A stretch of DNA of 64,000 nt, taken from assembly GCA_021732845.1 (NCBI GenBank), contig JAKFUF010000045.1, positions 43,857-107,856 on the forward strand, read 5' to 3'. A model generated the notes under the pieces. The model did not search any database. It had not been told where the DNA came from and saw only the letters and a program-made list of their open reading frames with translations. Origin of the DNA: Planctomycetaceae bacterium. Its GTDB lineage: Bacteria; Planctomycetota; Planctomycetia; Planctomycetales; Planctomycetaceae. This document shows positions 36,766 through 45,051 of the stretch, piece by piece; the first letter of the stretch is position 1, and each line of letters begins with the position of its first letter. The position numbers were made by a program, and so were the translations under genes.

Positions 36766-37956
36766 ATGCGATTTGCCCTGCTGGGGGATGACCCGCGGAT
36801 CGTTCCCTTTCTCGACGCCCTGGCGCTGCGGAAGGAGACGTTGCTCACGCACGCCGTGGCCGCGCCGACGACGCTTCCCGTTTCGGCTCGAAACGTCATT
36901 CGCTGCGCCGGCTGGGAAGAGCTGCTGGGTGTTCCCACACTGGATGCGGTGATCGTCGCCGGTTCCGACCCGTGGCTCCTCGACGGCGCGAGAAAATTCG
37001 CCGAAGCGGGCAAGGCCGTGCTGGTGCTGGGGGATGTCAGACAGACCTCAACCTTTGTGTACCAGTTGACGCTGGTGTATGCCGAACGCGAACTGGTGCT
37101 GTTTCCGATCCTGCTGCTCCGGTCGCATCCGCAGGTGGTGGCCCTCAAAGCTGCGATTCAAGAGGGCGAAGTGGGGGCGGTGCAGCTTCTGCGGCTCGAA
37201 CGGACTCTTGGAGTCGATGCCATTCCCGACAAGAACGCCATCAACATGGCGGGCATGCTCCTGGAAGATGTCGATTTGTTGCGGTTCCTGGGCGGTGAAT
37301 ACAACCAGATTGCGGCGTCCCGGTCGGGCGATCCGCTGGTGGGGGTGGCCGGTTCCAACATCACCCTGCAGGGCGAAGATCTTCCCCAGGCCCTGTGGTC
37401 GGCCACCATGTCGCCAGACATTGCGGTGGGCGCGTGGAAGCTGGTCGTTGCCGGAGACAAGGGCACGGCCACGCTGGAGGGCGGGTCCGATCCGTTGGAG
37501 TGCCGCCTGACCGTTCTCAAGGTCCAAGCGGAAGGAGGGACACCGCCATGGATCATCCCACCCGCAGAAGGCGATGCGCGACGGGCGGCGAGCGCTGTGC
37601 TTGACACGTTTCTGCAGGTCGCCGCCGGCGAGACACGGTTGCCGACCTGGACGGATTTGAGCCGCGACTTTGAACTGGTGGAGGCGGTGGACCGGTCGGT
37701 CGCGCGGCGGCGGACCGTCGATGTCTATTTTGAAGTGCCCTCGGAGCGCAGTGCCTTCAAAACGCAGATGACGGCGCTGGGCTGCAGCCTGCTGGTGCTG
37801 ACATTCTTCGCGGTGATCCTCTACCTGATTGTGGAAGACACCGTCGCGCTGCCGGCCATCGCCAAACGGGTGATCACCATCTTGCTGTTTGTCCCGATCG
37901 GCTTGTTTCTGGTCATGCAGCTCCTGGTCTTCCTGACCAAGCCAGCCAAGCCGTGA
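36766..37956 (+). CDS. Gfo/Idh/MocA-like oxidoreductase with C-terminal membrane anchor
   Basis: A 396-residue protein. The N-terminal ~120 residues follow a Rossmann-like pattern (MRFALLGDDPRIVPFLDALA, then LDAVIVAG and AEAGKAVLVLGD) though the classical GxGxxG is degenerate (LGDDPRI). Residues 120-320 resemble the C-terminal domain of the family (DLLRFLGGEYNQIAASRSG, LWSATMSPDIAVGAWKLVVA). Two membrane helices close the protein (~335-357 and ~368-390). The start at 36766 is chosen because upstream sequence is a repeat arm. Whether it still binds NAD(P) is doubtful. Confidence 0.7.
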   Translation: MRFALLGDDPRIVPFLDALALRKETLLTHAVAAPTTLPVSARNVIRCAGWEELLGVPTLDAVIVAGSDPWLLDGARKFAEAGKAVLVLGDVRQTSTFVYQLTLVYAERELVLFPILLLRSHPQVVALKAAIQEGEVGAVQLLRLERTLGVDAIPDKNAINMAGMLLEDVDLLRFLGGEYNQIAASRSGDPLVGVAGSNITLQGEDLPQALWSATMSPDIAVGAWKLVVAGDKGTATLEGGSDPLECRLTVLKVQAEGGTPPWIIPPAEGDARRAASAVLDTFLQVAAGETRLPTWTDLSRDFELVEAVDRSVARRRTVDVYFEVPSERSAFKTQMTALGCSLLVLTFFAVILYLIVEDTVALPAIAKRVITILLFVPIGLFLVMQLLVFLTKPAKP

Positions 37957-37982
37957 ATGCACGCTCACGCCCCGCCTCACAC

Positions 37983-38018
37983 CTCCAATCGAAAATCCTT
38001 CAATCGAAAATCGAAAAT
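37983..38018. repeat. TCGAAAA-family repeat arm between convergent genes
   Basis: CCAATCGAAAATCCTTCAAT, then CGAAAATCGAAAATGATG, between the stops of the Gfo/Idh-like gene and the DUF1444 gene. Same arm as at 15580, 23320 and 58640-58802. Confidence 0.8.
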
Positions 38019-38023
38019 GATGT

Positions 38024-39292
38024 TCACGCCCACGGCAAATATTCCGTCACGCCATCGTGTGTGACCAGCAGCAGGCGGTCGGACAGCGGGTGCTCCATCT
38101 GGTGGAAGTCGCTGGCCACGCGCGTTTGAATGTGCGAGACGGTCTCGGGACACTCGAGACTCAGAGCCACGAACAGGTCGCGGCTCGGCAGGCCGACGAC
38201 GAATTCCCGGCCCAGCACCCCGCGCAGGCTCGCCTGGAACTTGGGGCTCAGCAGCCGGGCCGAGTTGTAGACATCGGGGCGGGAAGGGATCAACAGTCTC
38301 GGCCCCTCCTCGGCCTCGGCCACGGTCAGTTCCATCGGCTCGTCTTCGTAGTACTGCTCGAGGTTTTCGACCGCCAGTTCACGCAGTTCGTCGACATCGA
38401 GTCCCCACTGTTCCGTCAATTCTTCGCGGATGAACCAGTAGGCGTGGGACTCGTCCACCACGTACATCACCACCAGGTCGCTGGTCCACGGCTCGGCGAT
38501 GAACTGTGGGAACCGTTCGCGCCAGACCTGCTCTGAGCAGAGCAGCGGCATCACCCGGTCGCGGACATGCTCCAGGTCGTCGTCGGCCTCCATGACCGTG
38601 GTCAGGACGGGCACGAGAATCGACTCGAACTCATCGGGAGCCTGCACATAGGCCCGGTACGACTGCTCGAGGTCGATGTCGAACACACCGACGGTCAACT
38701 GCAGGCGGCCAGAGGCGGCGCATTTCAGCTTCGGAAACCGCTGCCGCGCCAGTTCCACCGCCCTGTCGACGAACTGCTCGGGAGGCAGTGCCGGTTCGTC
38801 GGGAAAATCGAGCGTGTTGAGGATCATGCTGGCGATGGTGGCCGCTTCGGGATCGCCCTCGCCCGACTGCATGAACAGCGCCAACAGATGCACGTTCTCG
38901 TGGCGCACGCACCACACGCGGAACTTCCGCCACGCGCGCCGCGGCCACAGTTTCTGCCACCAGTGGTTGCGCCCGGTGAACGCGGCTTCGCCTTCAAAAC
39001 CGATGGATTGCTGGCCGACCTCCAGTGGCTGCAGCGACCGCACGCGGCGATGGGCGGGAAACATCCGGTTGGGGTCGGCGATTTCCGCGATCCCCGGAGA
39101 CAACCGGATGCTGGCCGGCGCTTCCACGCCCCCCCCAATTTTGACTGGTTCCCGTTTGAGCCAGATCGGAGTGACCGTGAGAACACCGCTCTCATCGGGC
39201 GCCGTGAAGGTGGTGGCCCCATCGACGGTTTCCGCCGTCCAGGAGGGCGGGTGCCACAACCGGAACCAGCCGAATGGACCGGAGTTCGACAT
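38024..39292 (-). CDS. DUF1444 family protein with an extra N-terminal domain
   Basis: A 422-residue protein. The C-terminal ~260 residues carry DUF1444 features (LVPVLTTVMEADDDLEHVRD, VVMYVVDESHAYWFIREELT, GLPSRDLFVALSLECPE), the family of Bacillus YtpQ, function unknown. The N-terminal ~150 residues (FRLWHPPSWTAETVDGATTF and ARRAWRKFRVWCVRHENVHL) resemble a PsbP/Mog1-like fold and are not part of YtpQ. The first ATG in frame is 39292; an upstream TTG (39319) has no support. Confidence 0.7.
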   Translation of the reverse strand: MSNSGPFGWFRLWHPPSWTAETVDGATTFTAPDESGVLTVTPIWLKREPVKIGGGVEAPASIRLSPGIAEIADPNRMFPAHRRVRSLQPLEVGQQSIGFEGEAAFTGRNHWWQKLWPRRAWRKFRVWCVRHENVHLLALFMQSGEGDPEAATIASMILNTLDFPDEPALPPEQFVDRAVELARQRFPKLKCAASGRLQLTVGVFDIDLEQSYRAYVQAPDEFESILVPVLTTVMEADDDLEHVRDRVMPLLCSEQVWRERFPQFIAEPWTSDLVVMYVVDESHAYWFIREELTEQWGLDVDELRELAVENLEQYYEDEPMELTVAEAEEGPRLLIPSRPDVYNSARLLSPKFQASLRGVLGREFVVGLPSRDLFVALSLECPETVSHIQTRVASDFHQMEHPLSDRLLLVTHDGVTEYLPWA

Positions 39293-39344
39293 CCAATGGC
39301 TGGGAGGCGTTCCATTCAATGGAGGGATCCTTGTCCCTAAATGG

Positions 39345-39465
39345 CCTGGCGTGATTCTGGGACACCGCCAGCGGATCTGGAGTGAGCGCCAGCGAGCGGA
39401 TCCGCGACAGGTGTCCCAGAATCACACAATGATACAATGATACAATGATACAATGATACAATGAT
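39345..39465. repeat. Long hairpin plus five perfect 8-bp tandem repeats
   Basis: 39345-39430 is a hairpin with arms GTGATTCTGGGACACC and GGTGTCCCAGAATCAC and inner arms CAGCGGATC/GCGGATCCG, related to 10488-10560. It runs directly into ACAATGAT repeated five times without error (39426-39465), upstream of the minus-strand DUF1444 gene. The rest of 39293-39771 shows no gene. Confidence 0.85.
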
Positions 39466-39771
39466 ACATAGACGCGACCGACCGGCCGGAATTCAAGACA
39501 CTCGCAGTGGTCAACCCACTTTACACATCCGTTGACGGGTTGTCGCCCTGGCACACCCAAGCGCCGCCCGAGAGAGATTATTGTAGGCGTGCGGCAGATG
39601 TCCTGCAAAATGAAACCTGTGGCGGGGGGCGCGTTGCTCCCGCACGCCATATTCTGCGTGCGTCCGGTTGAGGATTTGTTAGACTGCTTCTGGTACATTG
39701 GAGAAACGACGCGGTCCGCGGTGGCTCGTCGGTCTCGGAGCATGTCGGCGGGTACGGCTGGAGCAGTTTTC

Positions 39772-41604
39772 ATGGCGGTGAAAGTCCGGTGTCCTCAATG
39801 CGATAAGGCCCTCAATGCCCCCGATGCGGCCCGCGGCAAGGCGGTGAAGTGTCCCGATTGCCAGGCGCGCGTTTCGGTTCCTGCCGAGGACGGCGACGAA
39901 CCGGTGGCTCCCGCGAAATCCGCCAAGTCGCCGGCCAAGGCCAAAAAGAAGTCCCAGGATTCCGACGACTTCCTCGGCAACCTCGACCTCGACACCGTCG
40001 AAGATCAGAAGGTCCGCCTCTGCCCCAAGTGTGGTCAGAGACTGGGGGAAGACGACGAAGAAGAGTGCCCCAAGTGCGGCGTCGATGTCCGCACCGGACA
40101 GCTCACCGCGCGGCAGAAACGCCGACGCTCGCTCAAGGGTGCCGACCCGCGCGACTACTATCGTGAAGCGTGGCGCGATTCATTCGCGTTCCTCAAACCA
40201 AACTGGAGACTCGGTCTCAAGTTGGGATTCTTCTGGACCTTCCTCCAGACGCTCATGGTGCTGTGTCTGTTCTGCCGGGCCACCTACTGTGACTTCTCGG
40301 TCAGCCCGCCACCGTTTCTGTTTTGGACGGGCTTGGCGATGCTCACGGTGCTGGGCCTTCCCGGCACCTATTGGTCACTGTCGAACACCATCGTCCTGAA
40401 CACCCTGGAAGACAAGGACAAGCCGTTCAAGGTCAACTTTGATGTGCTGCAGTCCATGGCTGGCGGCTTGAAGGCCGTCGCCTGGTCGGCCGTCCTGCCA
40501 CTCTGCGTGCCGGTCATCTGCGGCATCATTGTGGTTGGCATCATTGGTGCCGATGTGCGTGACCAGATGGATGCAAATGCCACAAAGGTCGCGGAGGAGA
40601 GGGCCAAGAGAAAAGGTGCGGCCGTCAACGAGCCGGTGGATGTGCCGCCGATCGAAGTGAAACTCGATCCGCCCATCCCCGTGTTCATCTTCATGGGTGC
40701 GGGGCTGTGCCTCATGACCGTGCCGTTTTTTCCCGTGGCCCAGGTTCACATGACCCGGCCGTATGTCCACAAGGCGTGGCTGCCGGTCGACATGCTGGTG
40801 ATCACATTCAAAAATTTCGGGCAGGTGATGTACTGGCATCTACAGGCCTTCGCCTTGCTCCTGCCGGCGATTATTGGGCTCGTTTTGACGGCCGTTTTCT
40901 TTGTGCCGTTGCTCGAGTTCTATGTCACGAACACAGCTCACGCAGCCGTCTGGCTGGCAGGGCTGATGGGCGATTCCACCGGCTCGGGAGATCGCAGCGG
41001 TTTCATGTTCAACATGACGCTTATCGCGGTCATTCTTTCCTCTTTCTCCCTGCTCGTCCTGCCGATCAACCTGTTGGCGTCGTTTCCGTCGGTCATCCTG
41101 ATGCGGTCCAATGGACTGCTAGGATACTACTGCAAGAACAACCTCGACCTGGTGGGAAAGATCCCCAAGCACGCCCCGTCGGGTTTCTGGCCGCGCTATC
41201 TAGCCTATCTGATTGACATCGCGCTGCTGAATTTCGCCGGAAGTCTTATCGGAGGCTTGGGAGAGTTCGTTGCTCAGGGAGCCATCTGGGCGGGCATGGA
41301 CTATTTTGCCCTGCTGGCACGGGGGGCCGCTTCGCTGGCAAGCATCTACGTCAGTTTCTCCTACTTCGTCTATGGGGAAACATCTTCGCTGCAGTCGACG
41401 CTCGGGATGCGGTCCATCGGCCTGAAAGTCATCAGTGAAGATGGCAAACGGCCCACTTTCAAACAGGCTTTCATTCGCTTTCTGCTCCGCGGGGTCAGCA
41501 ACTTGCTCCTGTTCCTGCCGTTCCTGATGGCCGCCTTTACCCCCAAGAAACAGGCCATGCACGACAGCGCCACCAAGACCCTCGTCGTATGGGAAGGAGA
41601 CTGA
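39772..41604 (+). CDS. RDD family membrane protein with N-terminal zinc ribbons
   Basis: A 610-residue protein. Two zinc-ribbon-like units open it (CPQCDKAL...CPDC near residues 6-30 and CPKCGQRL...CPKCG near 84-105), separated by a charged linker. Six or so membrane helices follow in the middle, and the C-terminal ~150 residues are an RDD domain (LAYLIDIALLNFAGSLIGGL; QSTLGMRSIGLKVISEDGKR). Function unknown. The ATG at 39772 is chosen because the zinc ribbon starts there. The RluA-type gene follows without a gap. Confidence 0.8.
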   Translation: MAVKVRCPQCDKALNAPDAARGKAVKCPDCQARVSVPAEDGDEPVAPAKSAKSPAKAKKKSQDSDDFLGNLDLDTVEDQKVRLCPKCGQRLGEDDEEECPKCGVDVRTGQLTARQKRRRSLKGADPRDYYREAWRDSFAFLKPNWRLGLKLGFFWTFLQTLMVLCLFCRATYCDFSVSPPPFLFWTGLAMLTVLGLPGTYWSLSNTIVLNTLEDKDKPFKVNFDVLQSMAGGLKAVAWSAVLPLCVPVICGIIVVGIIGADVRDQMDANATKVAEERAKRKGAAVNEPVDVPPIEVKLDPPIPVFIFMGAGLCLMTVPFFPVAQVHMTRPYVHKAWLPVDMLVITFKNFGQVMYWHLQAFALLLPAIIGLVLTAVFFVPLLEFYVTNTAHAAVWLAGLMGDSTGSGDRSGFMFNMTLIAVILSSFSLLVLPINLLASFPSVILMRSNGLLGYYCKNNLDLVGKIPKHAPSGFWPRYLAYLIDIALLNFAGSLIGGLGEFVAQGAIWAGMDYFALLARGAASLASIYVSFSYFVYGETSSLQSTLGMRSIGLKVISEDGKRPTFKQAFIRFLLRGVSNLLLFLPFLMAAFTPKKQAMHDSATKTLVVWEGD

Positions 41605-42450
41605 GTGGCTTCGGACACAACCGGCACCGTGGCCGTTTCGTCCACAGATGTGGAAACGCATCCGGGCGAGCCGTTTCCGTTGCGGCTGCTGTTGGAAGAC
41701 GGCCCCCTGCTGGCGTTCGACAAGCCAGCAGGGCTGCTGACGCAGGGGGTGCCGCACGGCGCGCAGCTCGCCGTTGGAGGCGAAATTCCGACGCTGGAAT
41801 CCCAGGTCAAGGCATTTTTGAAGGCGAAGTACAACAAGCCGGCCGGCGTCTACCTGGGAATTCCGCACCGGTTGGACCGCGCGGTGTCCGGGGTGGTGGT
41901 GTTTGCCAAGAACTCCAAGGCCGCCGCCCGCCTCGCCGAACAGTTTCGCGATCGCCAGGTCCGCAAGGTCTACTGGGCGCTGGTGGAAGCCGCCCCCACC
42001 GCTCCCGCCGGCACGCTGGAAGACTGGCTGCTGAAGGATCCCGCGGAAGCCCATGTGACCGTGGCGCCGCCGGGCACGCCGGGCGCCAAACTCGCCCGGC
42101 TCAACTATCGCGTCCTTCCTGAACCCGGCCACGACCTGGGCGGGAGACTCTTGGAGATCGAACTGGAAACCGGCCGGATGCACCAGATCCGCGTGCAGTT
42201 GGCCTCGCGTGGCTGGCCGATCTGGGGCGATTTCGCCTACGGAGGCACGCATCTCTGGGCCGCCCCCCCCGCCGCGAATGCCGCAAGCCCGGACTCGCGC
42301 CAGCAAACCATCGCTCTGCACGCCCGGAAACTGAGCCTGCGGCACCCCGTGCGCTACGACGAAGTGTCGATCGAGGCCCCTCTTCCCGATGCCTGGCAGA
42401 CCACGCTGGGGAACTGCGAAGTTGAGCCTCGAATTCCGCCGCCCCCTTGA
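41605..42450 (+). CDS. RluA family pseudouridine synthase
   Basis: A 281-residue enzyme of the RsuA/RluA family that converts uridine to pseudouridine in rRNA or tRNA. The catalytic motif is HRLD with Asp91 (IPHRLDRAVSGVVVFAK), and ETGRMHQIRVQL is present. No S4 domain is seen, so it resembles the RluA/RluC-like or TruC-like single-domain forms. It starts with GTG immediately after the TGA of the RDD gene, with GGGAAGGAG upstream; the two are coupled. Confidence 0.92.
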   Translation: MASDTTGTVAVSSTDVETHPGEPFPLRLLLEDGPLLAFDKPAGLLTQGVPHGAQLAVGGEIPTLESQVKAFLKAKYNKPAGVYLGIPHRLDRAVSGVVVFAKNSKAAARLAEQFRDRQVRKVYWALVEAAPTAPAGTLEDWLLKDPAEAHVTVAPPGTPGAKLARLNYRVLPEPGHDLGGRLLEIELETGRMHQIRVQLASRGWPIWGDFAYGGTHLWAAPPAANAASPDSRQQTIALHARKLSLRHPVRYDEVSIEAPLPDAWQTTLGNCEVEPRIPPPP

Positions 42451-42619
42451 AACGCGTGCATCTGGCCCTCGAAGGGCCGTGCGTCAATCGCCCATCGCCT
42501 GCAGAACGGGCGACGGGTGGCGCGGCGGAAGTTGACGCAAGGGCTTGGCGCATGGGGCCGCCACACCTATCATGCTACCGCAAATGCAGGGTTGTCACAC
42601 AGGCCCGTGGCACCCGATG

Positions 42620-42711
<92 letters not shown>

Positions 42712-42714
42712 GAG

Positions 42715-42747
42715 ACCCCGTAAAACCTCGCGTTTTACGGGGTTTTT
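42715..42747 (+). terminator. Rho-independent terminator after tRNA-Ser
   Basis: Stem CCCCGTAAAAC / GTTTTACGGGG with a five-base loop and a TTTTT tail, starting six bases after the tRNA. Confidence 0.9.
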
Positions 42748-43234
42748 CGCATTCACGAGCAGGGAAAGGGAGGCGATCCTCACCCTCCGCGGAAGCCTCC
42801 CCAAATGCCCCAGACTGACCAGCAGTGACAGGAACTGTACCCTGAAACGGTCCAAAACGCGGACCAAATTCGGCCCCTGTTTTTGAATGCACCGGTAACG
42901 GTCCGTCAGTCCCCGTTGCCTTCGCCCCTTGGCGTTGCTCCTGCTCAGGAGCGAGGGGTGGAAGCTTCGCCACCGCTCCCGCGAGGTCCAGTAGATTGGC
43001 GTGCGTGTACCGGTCAATCGTCAGCTTCGACGTAGAGTGCCGGGCCAGCTTCTGCATCGCCTTGGCCGAAACGCCAGAACGCCCCAACTGCGACAGGTAA
43101 GTGTGGCGCAGGGCGTGGAAGTCGGCCTGTTTCCCGTCCGCGTCCAGAAAGTTCAGGAAGTCGCTTTCGATTCGCCGGGCGAGTGCTTTAGGTATGTTCT
43201 CGGCTTCCTTGCCCTGTGAGCTGAAAGGTGTGAG

Positions 43235-43563
43235 CTGAAAGGGGCGGTGCGTGCGGCGGGCGTTTTTGTGCGGGGTGGACGCGGTGTCGGCCGCCCCTCC
43301 AGCCTGCAAGACGAAGCCACGCGTCGTGAAAAGCGCTGGCTGCAGGGCAGCGTGTCCGCCCGACAGGTGTTCGCGTAAGCAGGCTCTGCAGCGCTTCGCT
43401 GGACTTCGACACCAATCACTTCAGTCCATCGCTCTTGGCGTCAATGGTCCGTCCGGCGCTTTGCGCCAGCTCTCCTCCATGAGATGCCACGAAGCCATGT
43501 TTCATCGACTTCCCACAATCTGTTGCCCTCCCAATAATCAATGGGTGGCCCTTTTCAGGCCTC
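43235..43563. mobile_element. Decayed RAYT/IS200-type element, copy 1 (internally deleted)
   Basis: Bases 43245-43563 match 44481-44799 over 319 bp with only two differences that I can see. Copy 1 keeps the first 11 bp of the left terminal repeat (CTGAAAGGGGC) and then lacks the ~160 bp present in copy 2. The + frame here reads RRAFLCGVDAVS, a piece of the transposase. It sits at the point where the integrase gene is broken. Confidence 0.7.
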
Positions 43564-43628
43564 CGCTTTTCAGGCCTCTTCAAGAAGGGGAGGCGGTGGT
43601 ATCCTGACGGAAGAATGGAGTACTCAGA

Positions 43629-44240
43629 ATGACGGACAATCCACAAGTCACCGTTCTGTCGGAAGCCCGCCCCGCGCTACATTACCTGACAGATTGCATG
43701 CGTGCCAGCCTCTTGATAACCAAGCTCGGCATTTCAAGGTTGCTTTCTGAATGCAATCGAATAGAGGTCGTTACGGCGTCCGTTCCGCCAGCGGGCCAGT
43801 TGTTCGATTCTGGCTGGGGAGGCAGGTCTGGCCCATGCGACGATTGGGTTGTACATACTATTGTCGAATTCCTTCGTACAAACCATGATGGGTTGGTCCT
43901 CTTCGATGATGTAGTCACTTCTCCGACTGATCAATTCCTCGACAAGCGTCCGCATCCACCTTATTGGTATCACGACGAAAGAGTCTTTTGGCCGGTAACC
44001 AATAAAGCAGCCAATTTCAACGACGTGGAGCAGGTGATGGCATGGGGGGTGTCGAGGCATGCAATCATCAATTTTTGCATCCCTCCGGCCGGCATTCAAA
44101 TCCTGAATACGACTATGAAGTTGTCACCTGACATCTTGAACGCGATCGCTGCATCAACTACATCGTTAATCACAAGTGTCTATGATGGAGAGGGCTACAT
44201 GGTATGGCATCGCGAGCAAAGTAATGCTGTGGGCAACTAA
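43629..44240 (+). CDS. Unknown protein, putative cargo between two direct repeats
   Basis: A 203-residue protein I do not recognise. It has a mixed alpha/beta character with Trp/Tyr-rich middle (GWGGRSGPCDDWVVH, PPYWYHDERVFWPV), no signal peptide and no membrane helix. Its codons are visibly more A/T-rich than those of the neighbours (e.g. ATT, AAT, ACA runs near 44090-44200), suggesting recent acquisition. It starts at ATG 43629 with GGAG not clearly placed upstream (AGAATGGAGTACTCAGA). It lies alone between the two RAYT-type element copies, next to the integrase remnant and tRNA-Ser. Confidence 0.7.
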   Translation: MTDNPQVTVLSEARPALHYLTDCMRASLLITKLGISRLLSECNRIEVVTASVPPAGQLFDSGWGGRSGPCDDWVVHTIVEFLRTNHDGLVLFDDVVTSPTDQFLDKRPHPPYWYHDERVFWPVTNKAANFNDVEQVMAWGVSRHAIINFCIPPAGIQILNTTMKLSPDILNAIAASTTSLITSVYDGEGYMVWHREQSNAVGN

Positions 44241-44309
44241 TCGTGAGCCAACAGGTCGGTCATATTCGGCGGGTGTGGCACTGGCGATTTGGGTGAGCTG
44301 AAGGGTGAG

Positions 44310-44799
44310 CTGAAAGGGGCCACCCATTGTTTGTTCATGTTGCTTGACCCTTCTTCAGTTGTCAAGTAGCATCCGTCCACTGCCTCTAGTTTTCAAATGC
44401 CATAGGAGCCCGACTCATGCCCCGTTTGCCGCGTGCGATGGTCGTTGATCCCGTGGATGTTGGTGTATCACTGCATCAGCCGGTGCGTGCGGCGGGCGTT
44501 TTTGTGCGGGGTGGACGCGGTGTCGGCCGCCCCTCCAGCCTGCAAGACGAAGCCACGCGTCGTGAAAAGCGCTGGCTGCAGGGCAGCGTGTCCGCCCGAC
44601 AGGTGTTCGCGTAAGCAGGCTCTGCAGCGCTTCGCTGGACTTCGACACCAATCACTTCAGTCCATCGCTCTTGGCGTCAACGGTCCGTCCGGCGCTTTGC
44701 GCCAGCTCTCCTCCAGGAGATGCCACGAAGCCATGTTTCATCGACTTCCCACAATCTGTTGCCCTCCCAATAATCAATGGGTGGCCCTTTTCAGGCCTC
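44310..44799. mobile_element. Decayed RAYT/IS200-type element, copy 2
   Basis: Ends are 20-bp inverted repeats with one mismatch: CTGAAAGGGGCCACCCATTG at 44310-44329 and the complement of CTGAAAAGGGCCACCCATTG at 44775-44794. Just outside, the end sequence is doubled (GAGCTGAAGGG/GAGCTGAAAGG left; TTTTCAGGCCTC twice right). Inside, the + strand encodes MPRLPRAMVVDPVDVG and, one frame over, VYHCISRCVRRAFLCG, which together look like the start of a REP-associated (Y1) transposase; the rest is deleted. Confidence 0.65.
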
Positions 44800-44837
44800 T
44801 TTTCAGGCCTCAGTTGTTGAAGATGGCGAACTTCATT

Positions 44838-44895
44838 GTAACCCGATGCGTCAGCGAGGGTGGGAAGTCGCTCCCTCGCTGACGCATCGGGTTAC
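44838..44895. repeat. Perfect 23-bp-stem hairpin
   Basis: ACCCGATGCGTCAGCGAGGG (44841-44860) is mirrored exactly at 44873-44892, with three more pairs (GTA/TAC) outside and a 12-base loop. No U-run follows, so a simple terminator is unlikely. Together with the region up to 45051 it fills the gap before the kinase gene's stop. Confidence 0.85.
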
Positions 44896-45051
44896 AAGTG
44901 CCTGGCCCTGTCACGCCGGTCCTGTCACGCCGGTCAAACAACCCGCCAGCCCTGACGCTGGCATCTGGCCAGCGATCCGCCGGCAGGGGCCGATCGCTTC
45001 AGACATCCCGGCAACATCGTGGGCGGTTGAAGCCCAACCGCCGCCGGTTGG

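Noticed and set aside
43416..43646. Minus-strand 76-codon frame in element copy 1
   Set aside because: It lies in the decayed element, is present only because of the repeat, and has no start signal.
44838..44895. Hairpin as the kinase gene's terminator
   Set aside because: No U-run on either side and a distance of more than 150 bp from the stop codon.
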